A stretch of DNA of 6,884 nt, from assembly GCA_025363495.1 (NCBI GenBank), contig JANYDR010000500.1, forward strand, positions 1 to 6,884. The letters are read 5' to 3'. The notes beneath the pieces are model-generated. The model had not been told where the DNA came from. It saw nothing but the letters and a program-made list of their open reading frames with translations, and did not search any database. A program made the position numbers and the translations under genes. Of the stretch, positions 1-6,387 are shown one piece after another. Position 1 is the first letter of the stretch, and each line of letters starts with the position of its first letter. Source of the DNA: Cyclobacteriaceae bacterium. GTDB taxonomy: Bacteria > Bacteroidota > Bacteroidia > Cytophagales > Cyclobacteriaceae.

Positions 1-459
1 GCCATCTGTCCTGACGTTCAGAAATATTTTTAATCGATTCTTTTGAATACCCTCGGATACCGCCGAAAGTATTTTTTGAAATTCGGATTGTGGTTGTAAA
101 TACCGGCTGGCACCCGGAAGAGTATCCTCAAGGTTAATACCAATCACTCCAATGTCATGAAGCTTCTTTATGTTTTCAACTATGCCTGCAGCGCTTCGCG
201 CGAAGCCGCCTTCTATATCCACCGTAAAAGGTAAGTTGACTACTTCAACGGCCCTTTTGGCAGTTTGAAGTAATATTTCGAATGGCATCTTTTCTCCATC
301 CTCATAACCCCACGAACTTGCAACCGCCTGACTCGAGGTCCCAATCGCTTTGAAACCTTTTTGTTGAAATAATCTGGCGCTGTTTACATCCCAGATATTA
401 CCCAATAAAAGCGGCTCAGCGTCTTTGTGTAATTGTGAAAATGCTTCAAAGTGATTCAT
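1..459 (-). CDS. Isocitrate lyase / phosphoenolpyruvate mutase family protein (5' part only)
   Basis: This is the N-terminal 153 residues of a (beta/alpha)8-barrel enzyme of the ICL/PEPM superfamily, which makes or breaks C-C or P-C bonds of oxaloacetate-like substrates in the cytoplasm. The gene runs off the left edge; relatives are about 250-290 residues. Seen: GNIWDVNSARL near residue 20, GTSSQAVASSWGYEDG near 40-55, the metal-site strand VDIEGGF (D81, E83), GINLED (E111) and NVRTD (148-152). These fit the family order. Where methylisocitrate and isocitrate lyases carry the cysteine loop K(K/R)CGH, this protein has LPGASRYL with no cysteine. It is therefore more likely one of the PEP mutase/phosphonomutase-like or uncharacterised members than a lyase of the glyoxylate or methylcitrate cycle. 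The start is the first ATG after an in-frame TAA (466-468). No obvious Shine-Dalgarno precedes it. The exact substrate cannot be told. Family assignment is firm. Confidence 0.88.
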   Translation of the reverse strand, partial: MNHFEAFSQLHKDAEPLLLGNIWDVNSARLFQQKGFKAIGTSSQAVASSWGYEDGEKMPFEILLQTAKRAVEVVNLPFTVDIEGGFARSAAGIVENIKKLHDIGVIGINLEDTLPGASRYLQPQSEFQKILSAVSEGIQKNRLKIFLNVRTDG

Positions 460-752
460 ATGGATTTATTTGATAAGTGACTTTTCAATGGCTTCTGATC
501 AAAATTATGGCAGTGGTCATCCTTGAAATTGTATAAATCGGAACACGGTATTTTTCTCTTTCATTAACAGTTTTTTTATAACCACGAGGTCACGAAGGCA
601 CAAAGAAGGCACGGCTAGTGCGGTGCATCGCGGAGTCTATCATGTAGGCAGTCTTCGGATTAGTGTGAAAGTGTTACTTGTAGAGATTAATCGCTGAGTA
701 AGTGAATTATTGTAATGATCTGCTTAACAACATATTCACGAACCTCCAGCAT
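460..752. other. Intergenic region, ~290 bp
   Basis: This gap separates the start of the PEP mutase-like gene from the 3' end of the decayed SnoaL-like gene. It should hold the promoter of the former, but I could not find a convincing Bacteroidota-type -33/-7 pair. It contains one dispersed-repeat-like segment (579-612). The rest (613-752) shows no coding potential, no RNA gene and no strong hairpin that I could see. Confidence 0.6.
579..612. repeat. Short dispersed intergenic repeat ('cacgaaggcacaaag' type)
   Basis: The segment reads taaccacgaggtcacgaagg followed by cacaaagaaggcac. It is built from imperfect short direct units of the form (c)acgaagg / acaaagaagg. From general knowledge, sequences of the type 'ccacgaaggcacaaaggcac' recur between genes in many Bacteroidota and some other genomes and are often mis-called as tiny ORFs. 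Only one copy is visible in the window, so its repeated nature is recalled and not shown here. Confidence 0.45.
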
Positions 753-1248
753 TCTATTTTGAAGTAAGCATGTTAGTCATATCATGAAGTGGCTAGCTTC
801 CCCACGATTCCGTTATAATTCCATTCTTTATTCTAAAAAACTCCATGGCTTCCCAGGTGATATTCTTGTTTGTAGCTTCAATTCCAAGAAAAGTACCTTT
901 ATGGGTAGCATTAAAAGTAAGCCGGATGGCAATCAAGTCCCCCTCTTCGACCAGGTCTTCTATTTTTACCGTTAAATCCTGAAACGTTTTTTCACCGGAT
1001 CGGATGATATTGAAAGCATCTTGGTTTGTTCGGGCACCGTGGTCCCGATGTTCGAAATAATCCTTGGCAAAGAAATCCATTACATATTGGTAGTTTTTAC
1101 TATTGTAAGCTTCTTCGAAAAAGCGGGTAACTACTTCCTTGTTTGATTTACGGATCTTTTTTCTAATAATTGACAGCCATAGGATGACATTAAAACTATG
1201 GCCAGGATGAATGTGAAAGATTTCATGTCCGATATAATTATGTTGAAC
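753..1248 (-). repeat. Direct repeat, left copy (~500 bp, contains SnoaL-like pseudogene)
   Basis: This segment aligns from end to end with 6388-6884. By hand I count about 32 substitutions and 3 single-base indels over about 497 bp, or roughly 93% identity. The left boundary falls one base beyond the stop codon position of the gene, and flanking sequence beyond it differs. On the right, the match continues past the start codon for about 22 bp to the point where the other copy is cut by the window edge, so the true end of the duplication is unknown. Both copies have the same orientation. Confidence 0.93.
754..1226 (-). pseudogene. Decayed copy of SnoaL-like (ester cyclase family) lipoprotein gene
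   Basis: This is a degenerate paralogue of the intact gene at 6389-6862. Three lesions separate it from the intact copy. First, one T is missing in the run at 1147-1149, which shifts the frame after about 28 codons and disconnects the signal peptide. Second, the lipobox cysteine codon (residue 15) reads TCC, serine. Third, the codon for Trp145 (TGG) is TAG at 793-795, removing the last 13 residues. What remains open is an internal frame at 793-1080 (95 codons starting at Met50), 85/95 identical to the intact protein and covering most of the SnoaL-like fold. An annotation pipeline might call that piece as a gene. Upstream in that frame there is no ATG, and the peptide would lack export signal and first helix. 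I consider it non-functional, although a sequencing error at the T-run could account for the frameshift alone. Confidence 0.85.
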
Positions 1249-1355
1249 CGATACCTTCGGTGGGCTGCTTAATATATCTAACTTCGTTCAAACTAAAAAT
1301 ATTCGATATGATTAAAAAAACAGACGAATCTTTTTATACAGGAGGTATGAATCGA

Positions 1356-1368
1356 GCGGCTTTGCCGC
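1356..1368. repeat. Small perfect hairpin GCGGC-TTT-GCCGC
   Basis: Five G/C pairs close a three-base loop. There is no T-run on either side, so it does not look like an intrinsic terminator. It sits at the left end of the repeat-like segment 1369-1440 and may belong to the same dispersed element. Confidence 0.4.
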
Positions 1369-1440
1369 ATCTGCGTCAATTTACGCTGATACAAAAATGT
1401 TTTTAATTCCTCGTCCGTGAAAATCTGTGACATCCGTGGC
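1369..1440. repeat. Dispersed intergenic repeat-like sequence ('atctgcgt...ccgtggc' type)
   Basis: The segment starts with atctgcgtcaatttacgctg and ends with three spaced units ccgtga, ctgtga and ccgtgg (about 10 bp apart, 1414-1439). Sequence of the type 'tccgtgaaaatctgtg.catccgtggc' is, from general knowledge, a recurring intergenic motif in Bacteroidota and other genomes. The internal units are visible here; genome-wide repetition is recalled and not shown. Confidence 0.4.
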
Positions 1441-1554
1441 AAAGATTGCCGCCGGATGGCTATAAAATATTTTGTTAGATAGAATAGGCCAGGTTTGCCG
1501 GACTTTGATCGAACGCAGGTATTGTTCTTTCATAGTGAATTGGTTAAAATTAAT

Positions 1555-3960
1555 TCATTCAGAACGAAGGGAATCAATAGGATTCGAACTGGCAGCCATG
1601 AATGACTTATATCCAACAGTAGCCAACGCAATGCAAATAGTCGTCAACGATGCTACTACAAAAATATAAATGGGAATATCAATTCGATACGCAAATGTAG
1701 CAAGCCAGTGGTCCAAACTAACCCATGCAATCGGACAGGCTATAACAATTGCTACCACCAACAGCCTGACATAATCAGTCAATATCAATAAAATGATATT
1801 CTGAGTTGAACTTCCCAGAACTTTCCTGATGCTGATCTCCCGTTTACGTTGCTCCGCATTGAATGATGCAAGACCAAACAATCCCAGACAAGCAACAATA
1901 ACAGCCAGTCCGGCAAACGTGCCGCAAACTTTAATCAAATTAGTTTCGCCTTTATAAAGGTTTTCAAGTTCGTGATCAAGGAAGAAGTAATCGAACGGCC
2001 TGTCCGGAAGGATTTGCTTCCACAAGCGCTCCAACTCAGCAATTGATTGCTGCGCCGAACCAGGATCTATCCTCACCGCCATATATTTAATTGACAGTTT
2101 GAAAGCACCCATTGAATTATTTAACTGCAAGACAAGGGGAGCTACAGGCTCATGCTTTGACACGAAGTTAAAGTCTTTCGTTACCCCAATAATTCTGGCG
2201 TGAAATCCGGAAAACGTGCACCTTTTTCCGATGGCAGTTTCAGGTGTCCAGTTGAATCCCTTCACCAGCGTTTCATTAACAACAACCGCCAGACTGTCGT
2301 CAGTGGGAACGTCAATTGAATAATCCCTTCCTGCTAATAAGGGAATGTTCAAAGTTTTCAGAAAATCATGCCTGACTTTTATCCGGGAAAACAGGTTGGA
2401 CACTTCCATTCCTTCGAATTGATAATTATTACCCTGGTGCTTCGCTCCCACTATATCCTCGACAGCGGTAATCGATTCAATTCCTTTGAATCGCAACGCT
2501 TCATCCACAAAGGTTTTGTATTTGGGAGCAATGGACGTTCCGACTACGGGTAGCATTACGATGTGGTCGGTTGTAAATCCCACCGAACTGGTTTGTAAAT
2601 AGCTTACCTGCTTTACGGCTACACCCGTACCAATGATCAATACGATCGATATCACGAACTGGGTTATCACCAGCACTTTCCGGAAGTTTAAGCCCTTGCC
2701 ATGAACATGATTTGATTTCAAGGCCTTGATCGCACTAAAAGAAGTCAACACAACAGCAGGGTATATTCCGGAAATTATTCCGACGGTAAGACCCAATAAA
2801 ACCAAACTTAAAAATAAAGTTGGATTCAATAAATTGAGAACCAGATCCCGCTCAAGAAAGTCATTGAAGTACGGCAACGCAACCAGTACAATAACTATCG
2901 CCAGCAGAATGGAAGCCATTGAAATCAAAACGGACTCAAGCATGAATTGAAAAAAAAGCTGGCGAGTTTGACTACCGATTGCTTTTCTCATACCAACTTC
3001 CTTGGCTCGCTTCATGGAGCGGGCCGTTGAAAGATTAATAAAATTGATAACGGCTATCAGCAGGACAAAAATGGAAATACCAGAAAAAACATAGACATCA
3101 CTATTGTTGCCGTTGGGTTCAATCTCATACTCAAGATGCGAGTTTAAATGAATAGACGTCAAAGACTGAAGGGCCAGCCGTACGTCATTTTTAATGAAAT
3201 CGGGCAAATGCGTTTGAATAAATTGCGGGAAGAGCAATTCCAGTTGTTGGGGATCGGCATCCTTTTTTAGCAACAGGTATGTCCAGCAAGGATTCCAATG
3301 CCAGCTCTGCGGATACTGCCCGTCGTAAAACACTTTCAATGTAGAAAAGGAAGCCAGAAAGTCCGCATGGAAATGTGAATTGGAAGGCATGTCTTTGAAC
3401 ACACCGGTAACTAATAAATCTTCCTTTCCCTGGAATCGCAAAAGTTTGCCAATGGGTTCATCATTATCGAAATATTTTTTGGCCATACTTTCTGAAATGA
3501 TCACAGCATTAGAGTTACTCAATGCTATTTTAGGATTCCCTTTGACCAGCGATAAATCAAATAGCCTGTAATAGCCCGAGTCTGCAAAAAAGAAACGTCG
3601 TTCATTGAATGTCCGTTCCTTTGGCTCGAACGACACTGTCAATATGGGAGATTGGAAATTATAAATACGAACAGCATCTTCGATCACGTCGGAATAGTCG
3701 ATCAGCATAGACTCCGCCATCGGAAATGGAATGCTAGATGATCTTTCTCCGGATCCGTTCTCCCCTTCAATGAATTCATCGACGCGATAAATGCGGTCCC
3801 CATTGGTGTAAAACCTGTCGTAACTCAATTCATTCGACACGTACAATAAAATGAGGATCGAACAGGCTATACCAATCGCCAGGCCAAAGACATTGATGAA
3901 AGAATACAACCTTCCGCTAATAAAGTTGCGCCATGCGATCGTTAAATAATTCCGTAGCAT
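1555..3960 (-). CDS. ABC transporter permease, MacB/FtsX type, two FtsX domains (801 aa)
   Basis: This is an inner-membrane permease of the type VII (MacB-like, mechanotransmission) ABC superfamily. It would work with a separate ATPase to move or expel a substrate, or to act on periplasmic lipoproteins or antibiotics; the substrate is unknown. Layout: transmembrane helix 1 at about 20-42; a MacB-like periplasmic domain at about 43-285; three helices at about 288-310, 340-362 and 380-404; a central helix at about 427-448 opening the second half; a second periplasmic domain at about 450-675; and three last helices at about 677-699, 727-748 and 764-784. The cytoplasmic ATPase-contact motifs EVGMRKAIGS (321-330) and EISIRKVLGS (708-717) appear once per half, as expected of duplicated FtsX modules. 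Length (~800) is typical of the Bacteroidota family. The start is the first ATG after an in-frame TAA (3967-3969); Shine-Dalgarno is weak. No ATPase gene is in the window, and the gene is transcribed away from the kinase/regulator operon. Confidence 0.93.
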   Translation of the reverse strand: MLRNYLTIAWRNFISGRLYSFINVFGLAIGIACSILILLYVSNELSYDRFYTNGDRIYRVDEFIEGENGSGERSSSIPFPMAESMLIDYSDVIEDAVRIYNFQSPILTVSFEPKERTFNERRFFFADSGYYRLFDLSLVKGNPKIALSNSNAVIISESMAKKYFDNDEPIGKLLRFQGKEDLLVTGVFKDMPSNSHFHADFLASFSTLKVFYDGQYPQSWHWNPCWTYLLLKKDADPQQLELLFPQFIQTHLPDFIKNDVRLALQSLTSIHLNSHLEYEIEPNGNNSDVYVFSGISIFVLLIAVINFINLSTARSMKRAKEVGMRKAIGSQTRQLFFQFMLESVLISMASILLAIVIVLVALPYFNDFLERDLVLNLLNPTLFLSLVLLGLTVGIISGIYPAVVLTSFSAIKALKSNHVHGKGLNFRKVLVITQFVISIVLIIGTGVAVKQVSYLQTSSVGFTTDHIVMLPVVGTSIAPKYKTFVDEALRFKGIESITAVEDIVGAKHQGNNYQFEGMEVSNLFSRIKVRHDFLKTLNIPLLAGRDYSIDVPTDDSLAVVVNETLVKGFNWTPETAIGKRCTFSGFHARIIGVTKDFNFVSKHEPVAPLVLQLNNSMGAFKLSIKYMAVRIDPGSAQQSIAELERLWKQILPDRPFDYFFLDHELENLYKGETNLIKVCGTFAGLAVIVACLGLFGLASFNAEQRKREISIRKVLGSSTQNIILLILTDYVRLLVVAIVIACPIAWVSLDHWLATFAYRIDIPIYIFVVASLTTICIALATVGYKSFMAASSNPIDSLRSE

Positions 3961-4188
3961 ATAGCATTACTTTTGTGTATCGTTTAAACTCACTGCATAA
4001 TACGGACAAGAAAAGCCGCGATGATGATCTGATAGACCATTATGCGCTTATACCGGACAATGAACTACGAAATGGTGCAGTATGAGCTTCGTCACCTGTT
4101 GAGATGTATTTGTCTTCAGTTGTAGCTTCTTTGCTCACAGTTCAGATAATGTTCAGTAATTTTTCTCTAGCTTTTAGGTCATTTTCCC
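3961..4188. promoter_or_regulatory. Divergent control region between permease and LytS/LytTR operon
   Basis: These 228 bp separate two divergent start codons, so promoters for both directions must lie here or within the repeat array. I see no certain promoter. A weak Bacteroidota-like pair for the kinase is TTTG at 4130-4133 with TAATTTTT at 4157-4164 (spacing 23 bp, longer than the usual 19-21). TAGCTTTT (4168-4175) is another -7-like match, close to the start. A GTT-based repeat array occupies 4095-4161. No supported small gene lies here. Confidence 0.55.
4095..4161 (+). promoter_or_regulatory. Candidate LytTR operator: phased GTT half-sites with tandem GTTCAG
   Basis: GTT cores begin at 4098, 4119, 4140 and 4151, spaced 21, 21 and 11 bp, that is, near whole helical turns. 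The 4137-4145 site, ACAGTTCAG, fits all constrained positions of the general LytTR consensus [TA][AC][CA]GTTN[AG][TG]. AATGTTCAG (4148-4156) fits all but one, and the two upstream sites are weaker. The last two form a tandem repeat GTTCAGATAAT / GTTCAGTAAT. AgrA-type regulators bind direct repeats about two turns apart. The array ends about 30 bp before the kinase start, so it could allow autoregulation. GTT is common by chance, so this is a prediction. Confidence 0.4.
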
Positions 4189-5256
4189 ATGAGCATACCT
4201 GAATCGTCAAAAACAAGTTGGTTCTCAAAACGAGTTGGACTTCATGTGCTCTTTTGGATTGGCGTCTTCGTGTTTAATGTTCTGGAGAATTGGTATCGAT
4301 CTGAAGACAAGGCTGCCATAATCGAAATATATACCATTCAGCTTCCGCTGCAGATGGCCGCGGCTTATCTCCTTTCCTATGTTCAACTCCCGCGATACCT
4401 CTTCAAGAAAAAATACATCAAGTTCATTTGCTCCTTACTCGTGTCGGTTTATATTATCTGCAGCATCTATGCCACCTACAAAGCATTTTACTTCGAGCCG
4501 TTGCATCCGGGATACTTTAAGCCTGATCCCGCTGGCCGTAACTGGTTGTATTTCGATTTTCTCAAATATTTAATGTACGCTGTGACGATTTACACACCCG
4601 CCACCGTTATGGCTGGTATAAAGCTTGTGAGGACACGCACCGAAGAAGAACGAAAGCTACAATCACTCGAAAAAGAAAAGTTACAGACAGAGCTTAGCTT
4701 TTTAAAAAATCAATTGAACCCACACTTCCTGTTCAACACGCTGAACAACCTCTATATGCTAACGCTTAAGTCCTCACCGCAGGCACCTGAAGTGGTAGCA
4801 AAATTGTCCGAAACGCTGGATTATATGCTGTATCGATGCCATGAAAGGCTGGTTCCTATAAAAGGAGAAATACAATTAATCGAGAATTATCTCCTGTTAG
4901 AAAGACTGCGTCTGTCGAACGAAACCATTATTAACTTTAATTTTCAGGAAGAAGAGCTCGCATCAAACACTATTGCACCGTTGATTATGCTGTCCCTTAT
5001 AGAAAACGCATTTAAACATGGGTTAGCAAACGGCAAAGAAAATTCGAAAGTTGATATCAAGCTTCAAATACGGGGGCAGACCCTTGTTTTTGTTGTTACA
5101 AACACGAAGTCGTCATCCATCGCATCAAATTCAAAAGGGATAGGATTGAAAAACATTCAACGACAGTTAGAACTCATTTATCCAAAAAAGTATAAATTAA
5201 GTATTGACAATAAGGAAGAGACCTATTCTACGGAACTTCAAATTAATCTCTCTTAA
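4189..5256 (+). CDS. Sensor histidine kinase, LytS/YehU family (355 aa)
   Basis: This inner-membrane sensor kinase would autophosphorylate on histidine and pass the phosphate to the regulator encoded 5 bp downstream. Four hydrophobic segments are seen at about 17-35, 46-66, 77-98 and 122-146, with short loops and no recognisable extracytoplasmic sensor domain, so the signal is probably sensed in or at the membrane. A charged coiled-coil-like linker follows (about 150-170). The His_kinase (PF06580-type) box is LKNQLNPHFLFNTLNN, with His179 the likely phospho-acceptor. The ATPase part shows the N-box IENAFKHG (Asn273) and the glycine box KGIGLKNIQRQL (317-327). The 355-residue length is usual for the short Bacteroidota members. 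The start is the first ATG after an in-frame TAG (4168-4170); Shine-Dalgarno is poor. All catalytic boxes are present, so it should be active. The stimulus is unknown. Confidence 0.95.
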   Translation: MSIPESSKTSWFSKRVGLHVLFWIGVFVFNVLENWYRSEDKAAIIEIYTIQLPLQMAAAYLLSYVQLPRYLFKKKYIKFICSLLVSVYIICSIYATYKAFYFEPLHPGYFKPDPAGRNWLYFDFLKYLMYAVTIYTPATVMAGIKLVRTRTEEERKLQSLEKEKLQTELSFLKNQLNPHFLFNTLNNLYMLTLKSSPQAPEVVAKLSETLDYMLYRCHERLVPIKGEIQLIENYLLLERLRLSNETIINFNFQEEELASNTIAPLIMLSLIENAFKHGLANGKENSKVDIKLQIRGQTLVFVVTNTKSSSIASNSKGIGLKNIQRQLELIYPKKYKLSIDNKEETYSTELQINLS

Positions 5257-5261
5257 TAAAG

Positions 5262-5981
5262 ATGTCGGGGAAAGTAAAGTGCCTTGTTTTAGATGATGAG
5301 CCCCTGGCAAGAGAGCTTATCGAAACGCATATCGCAGAAGTAAAAACCCTTCAGCACGTTGCCTCTTGTGACACAGCGATGAAAGGCTTCGAAGTCCTGA
5401 AGAGCAAAAAAATCGACCTGATGTTTCTTGACATCCAAATGCCGGTACTCACAGGCCTTGATTTTTTAAGAAGCCTTCACAATCCGCCAAAGGTGATTAT
5501 TACAACAGCCTTTCGTGACTACGCAATCAATGGTTACGAACTAGATGTTGTAGACTACTTACTCAAACCTATCACCTTTCAACGCTTCTTCAAGTCAATT
5601 GAGAAATACAATCAGCTCACATCACCGGTACTGCCTCAGATAGATACAGGATCCGGCAGCAAAGCAAATTTTATTTACTTAAAGTCTAATAAGAAAAACT
5701 ATAAAGTCTATACATCAGACATACTATTTATCGAAAGTCTTAAAGATTATATAACGGTACACCTGACAAGTGGAAGGCTCGTGATTAAGCAGCCAATCTC
5801 AGAGATTCAAAACTTACTTAGCAAAGAGAAATTCTTAAGAATTCATCGTTCGTATATAATTAACATTGAAAAGATCTCAGCTTTCACGGCTACTGATATA
5901 GAAATCACCACAAAGAATCTCCCTGTCGGAAGTAGCTACCGACAACACGTAAATAATATATTGAATAATAAAAGCGCGTGA
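5262..5981 (+). CDS. LytTR-family response regulator (239 aa)
   Basis: This is a cytoplasmic DNA-binding response regulator, the expected partner of the kinase 5 bp upstream in the same operon. The receiver domain (about 4-118) has the acidic pair D11/D12 in VLDDEP, phospho-acceptor Asp57 in FLDIQMPVLTG, the TT pair at 81-82 and Lys102 in YLLKPI. A short linker leads to a LytTR domain (about 135-237) with typical FIESLKDYITVHLTSGR, LRIHRSYIINIEKI and LPVGSSYRQHV. LytTR domains bind direct repeats with a GTT core through beta strands; such repeats lie upstream of the kinase gene. All phosphorylation residues are intact. The ATG overlaps no other gene and the tight spacing suggests translation linked to the kinase. 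Targets beyond the operon are unknown; the divergent permease is one possibility. Confidence 0.96.
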   Translation: MSGKVKCLVLDDEPLARELIETHIAEVKTLQHVASCDTAMKGFEVLKSKKIDLMFLDIQMPVLTGLDFLRSLHNPPKVIITTAFRDYAINGYELDVVDYLLKPITFQRFFKSIEKYNQLTSPVLPQIDTGSGSKANFIYLKSNKKNYKVYTSDILFIESLKDYITVHLTSGRLVIKQPISEIQNLLSKEKFLRIHRSYIINIEKISAFTATDIEITTKNLPVGSSYRQHVNNILNNKSA

Positions 5982-6074
5982 TTATTAATCAGTCGTGAGA
6001 AGATTCTGTATCGGCAACTGGTTATCGAAGCCCATTTACCTTAAATTCTATATCATAGAGTGTATTAATAACCG

Positions 6075-6088
6075 TCCGCTTTGGCGGA
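6075..6088. repeat. Hairpin TCCGC-TTTG-GCGGA
   Basis: A perfect five-pair stem closes a four-base loop about 95 bp after the regulator stop. It could contribute to transcript ending or be part of a small dispersed repeat, but it lacks a following T-run. Confidence 0.35.
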
Positions 6089-6233
6089 AGGATGGAATCA
6101 GTCAATAGGTAAGTTAAAGCCTCCTTTCTGAGGATTGAATTGCATTGGCTCATCCTTTTTCTTGATGAATCAATTTACGCAATTATTCATTTTCACACAG
6201 CCTGTTGTAGCGCGTACCAAGTATTCTAATTGT

Positions 6234-6245
6234 GAAACATGTTTC
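6234..6245. promoter_or_regulatory. Perfect 12-bp palindrome GAAACATGTTTC
   Basis: This is a full dyad with no spacer, of a form suited to a dimeric helix-turn-helix regulator. There is no adjacent gene start on either strand within 140 bp, which weakens an operator role. It may be chance. Confidence 0.2.
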
Positions 6246-6347
6246 CCCCAGTCTTATTTAGGATGTGAGAACTATACCGTGGTATTTAATTATAGGGCTA
6301 CATAAAGTAAAGTCTCTTGTTCTTAGCAGATCAAAGTTTATCTACGT

Positions 6348-6381
6348 CGAACGAGTTCGCACCGGCACGCGCTGGAAGCGC
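6348..6381. repeat. Pair of adjacent GC-rich hairpins next to the duplication edge
   Basis: CGAAC-GA-GTTCG (6348-6359) and GCGCT-GGA-AGCGC (6369-6381) are separated by 9 bp. On the minus strand they follow the SnoaL-like gene's stop codon by 7 bases, so they might stabilise or end that transcript, although no T-run follows. The left copy of the gene lacks this block, and the boundary of the duplication lies just beside it. Confidence 0.4.
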
Positions 6382-6387
6382 CATAGC

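Larger units (their letters stand above)
1249..1554. other. Intergenic region, ~300 bp, with short repeats and a hairpin
   Basis: This stretch lies between the 5' end of the decayed SnoaL-like gene and the 3' end of the permease gene. It holds a small GC hairpin (1356-1368) and repeat-like sequence (1369-1440). No T-rich intrinsic terminator is visible downstream of the permease stop. A minus-strand frame of about 50 codons beginning at 1533 runs through the repeat-like sequence and is not a convincing gene. Confidence 0.6.
5982..6387. other. Intergenic region, ~400 bp, with several small palindromes
   Basis: This gap lies between the convergent 3' ends of the response regulator gene and the SnoaL-like lipoprotein gene. 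No supported gene is seen. It holds small inverted repeats at 6075-6088, 6234-6245, 6274-6285, 6348-6359 and 6369-6381. None is followed by a clear T-run, so no standard intrinsic terminator can be called for either gene. An AATAAT/ATTATT pair around the regulator's stop codon is A/T-only and too weak to call. Confidence 0.6.

Noticed and set aside
784..975. Plus-strand 63-codon open frame
   Set aside because: It is the antisense of the SnoaL-like pseudogene, and its apparent protein has no family character.
1347..1406. Plus-strand 19-codon frame preceded by GGAGG
   Set aside because: The GGAGG ends one base before the ATG, too close for a ribosome site, and the frame runs through the hairpin and repeat-like sequence.
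1382..1533. Minus-strand frame of about 50 codons starting MKEQYLRSIK
   Set aside because: Most of its second half is translated repeat-like sequence. There is no recognisable domain or ribosome site.
2368..3571. Plus-strand frames of 61-74 codons within the permease region
   Set aside because: They are antisense shadows of the well-supported 801-residue permease.
4042..4125. Plus-strand 27-codon frame (MRLYRTMNYE...) in the divergent control region
   Set aside because: It is short, has no ribosome site, and overlaps the operator-like repeats. It could be a leader peptide but nothing supports this.
5963..5988. AATAAT/ATTATT inverted repeat around the regulator stop codon, as a terminator
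   Set aside because: The stem is A/T only, overlaps the coding end, and is not followed by a T-run.
6165..6305. Plus-strand 46-codon frame with three cysteines (NCETCF motif)
   Set aside because: There is no Shine-Dalgarno, no signal peptide and no known family. The two palindromes inside it argue against coding, and a chance frame of this length is expected.
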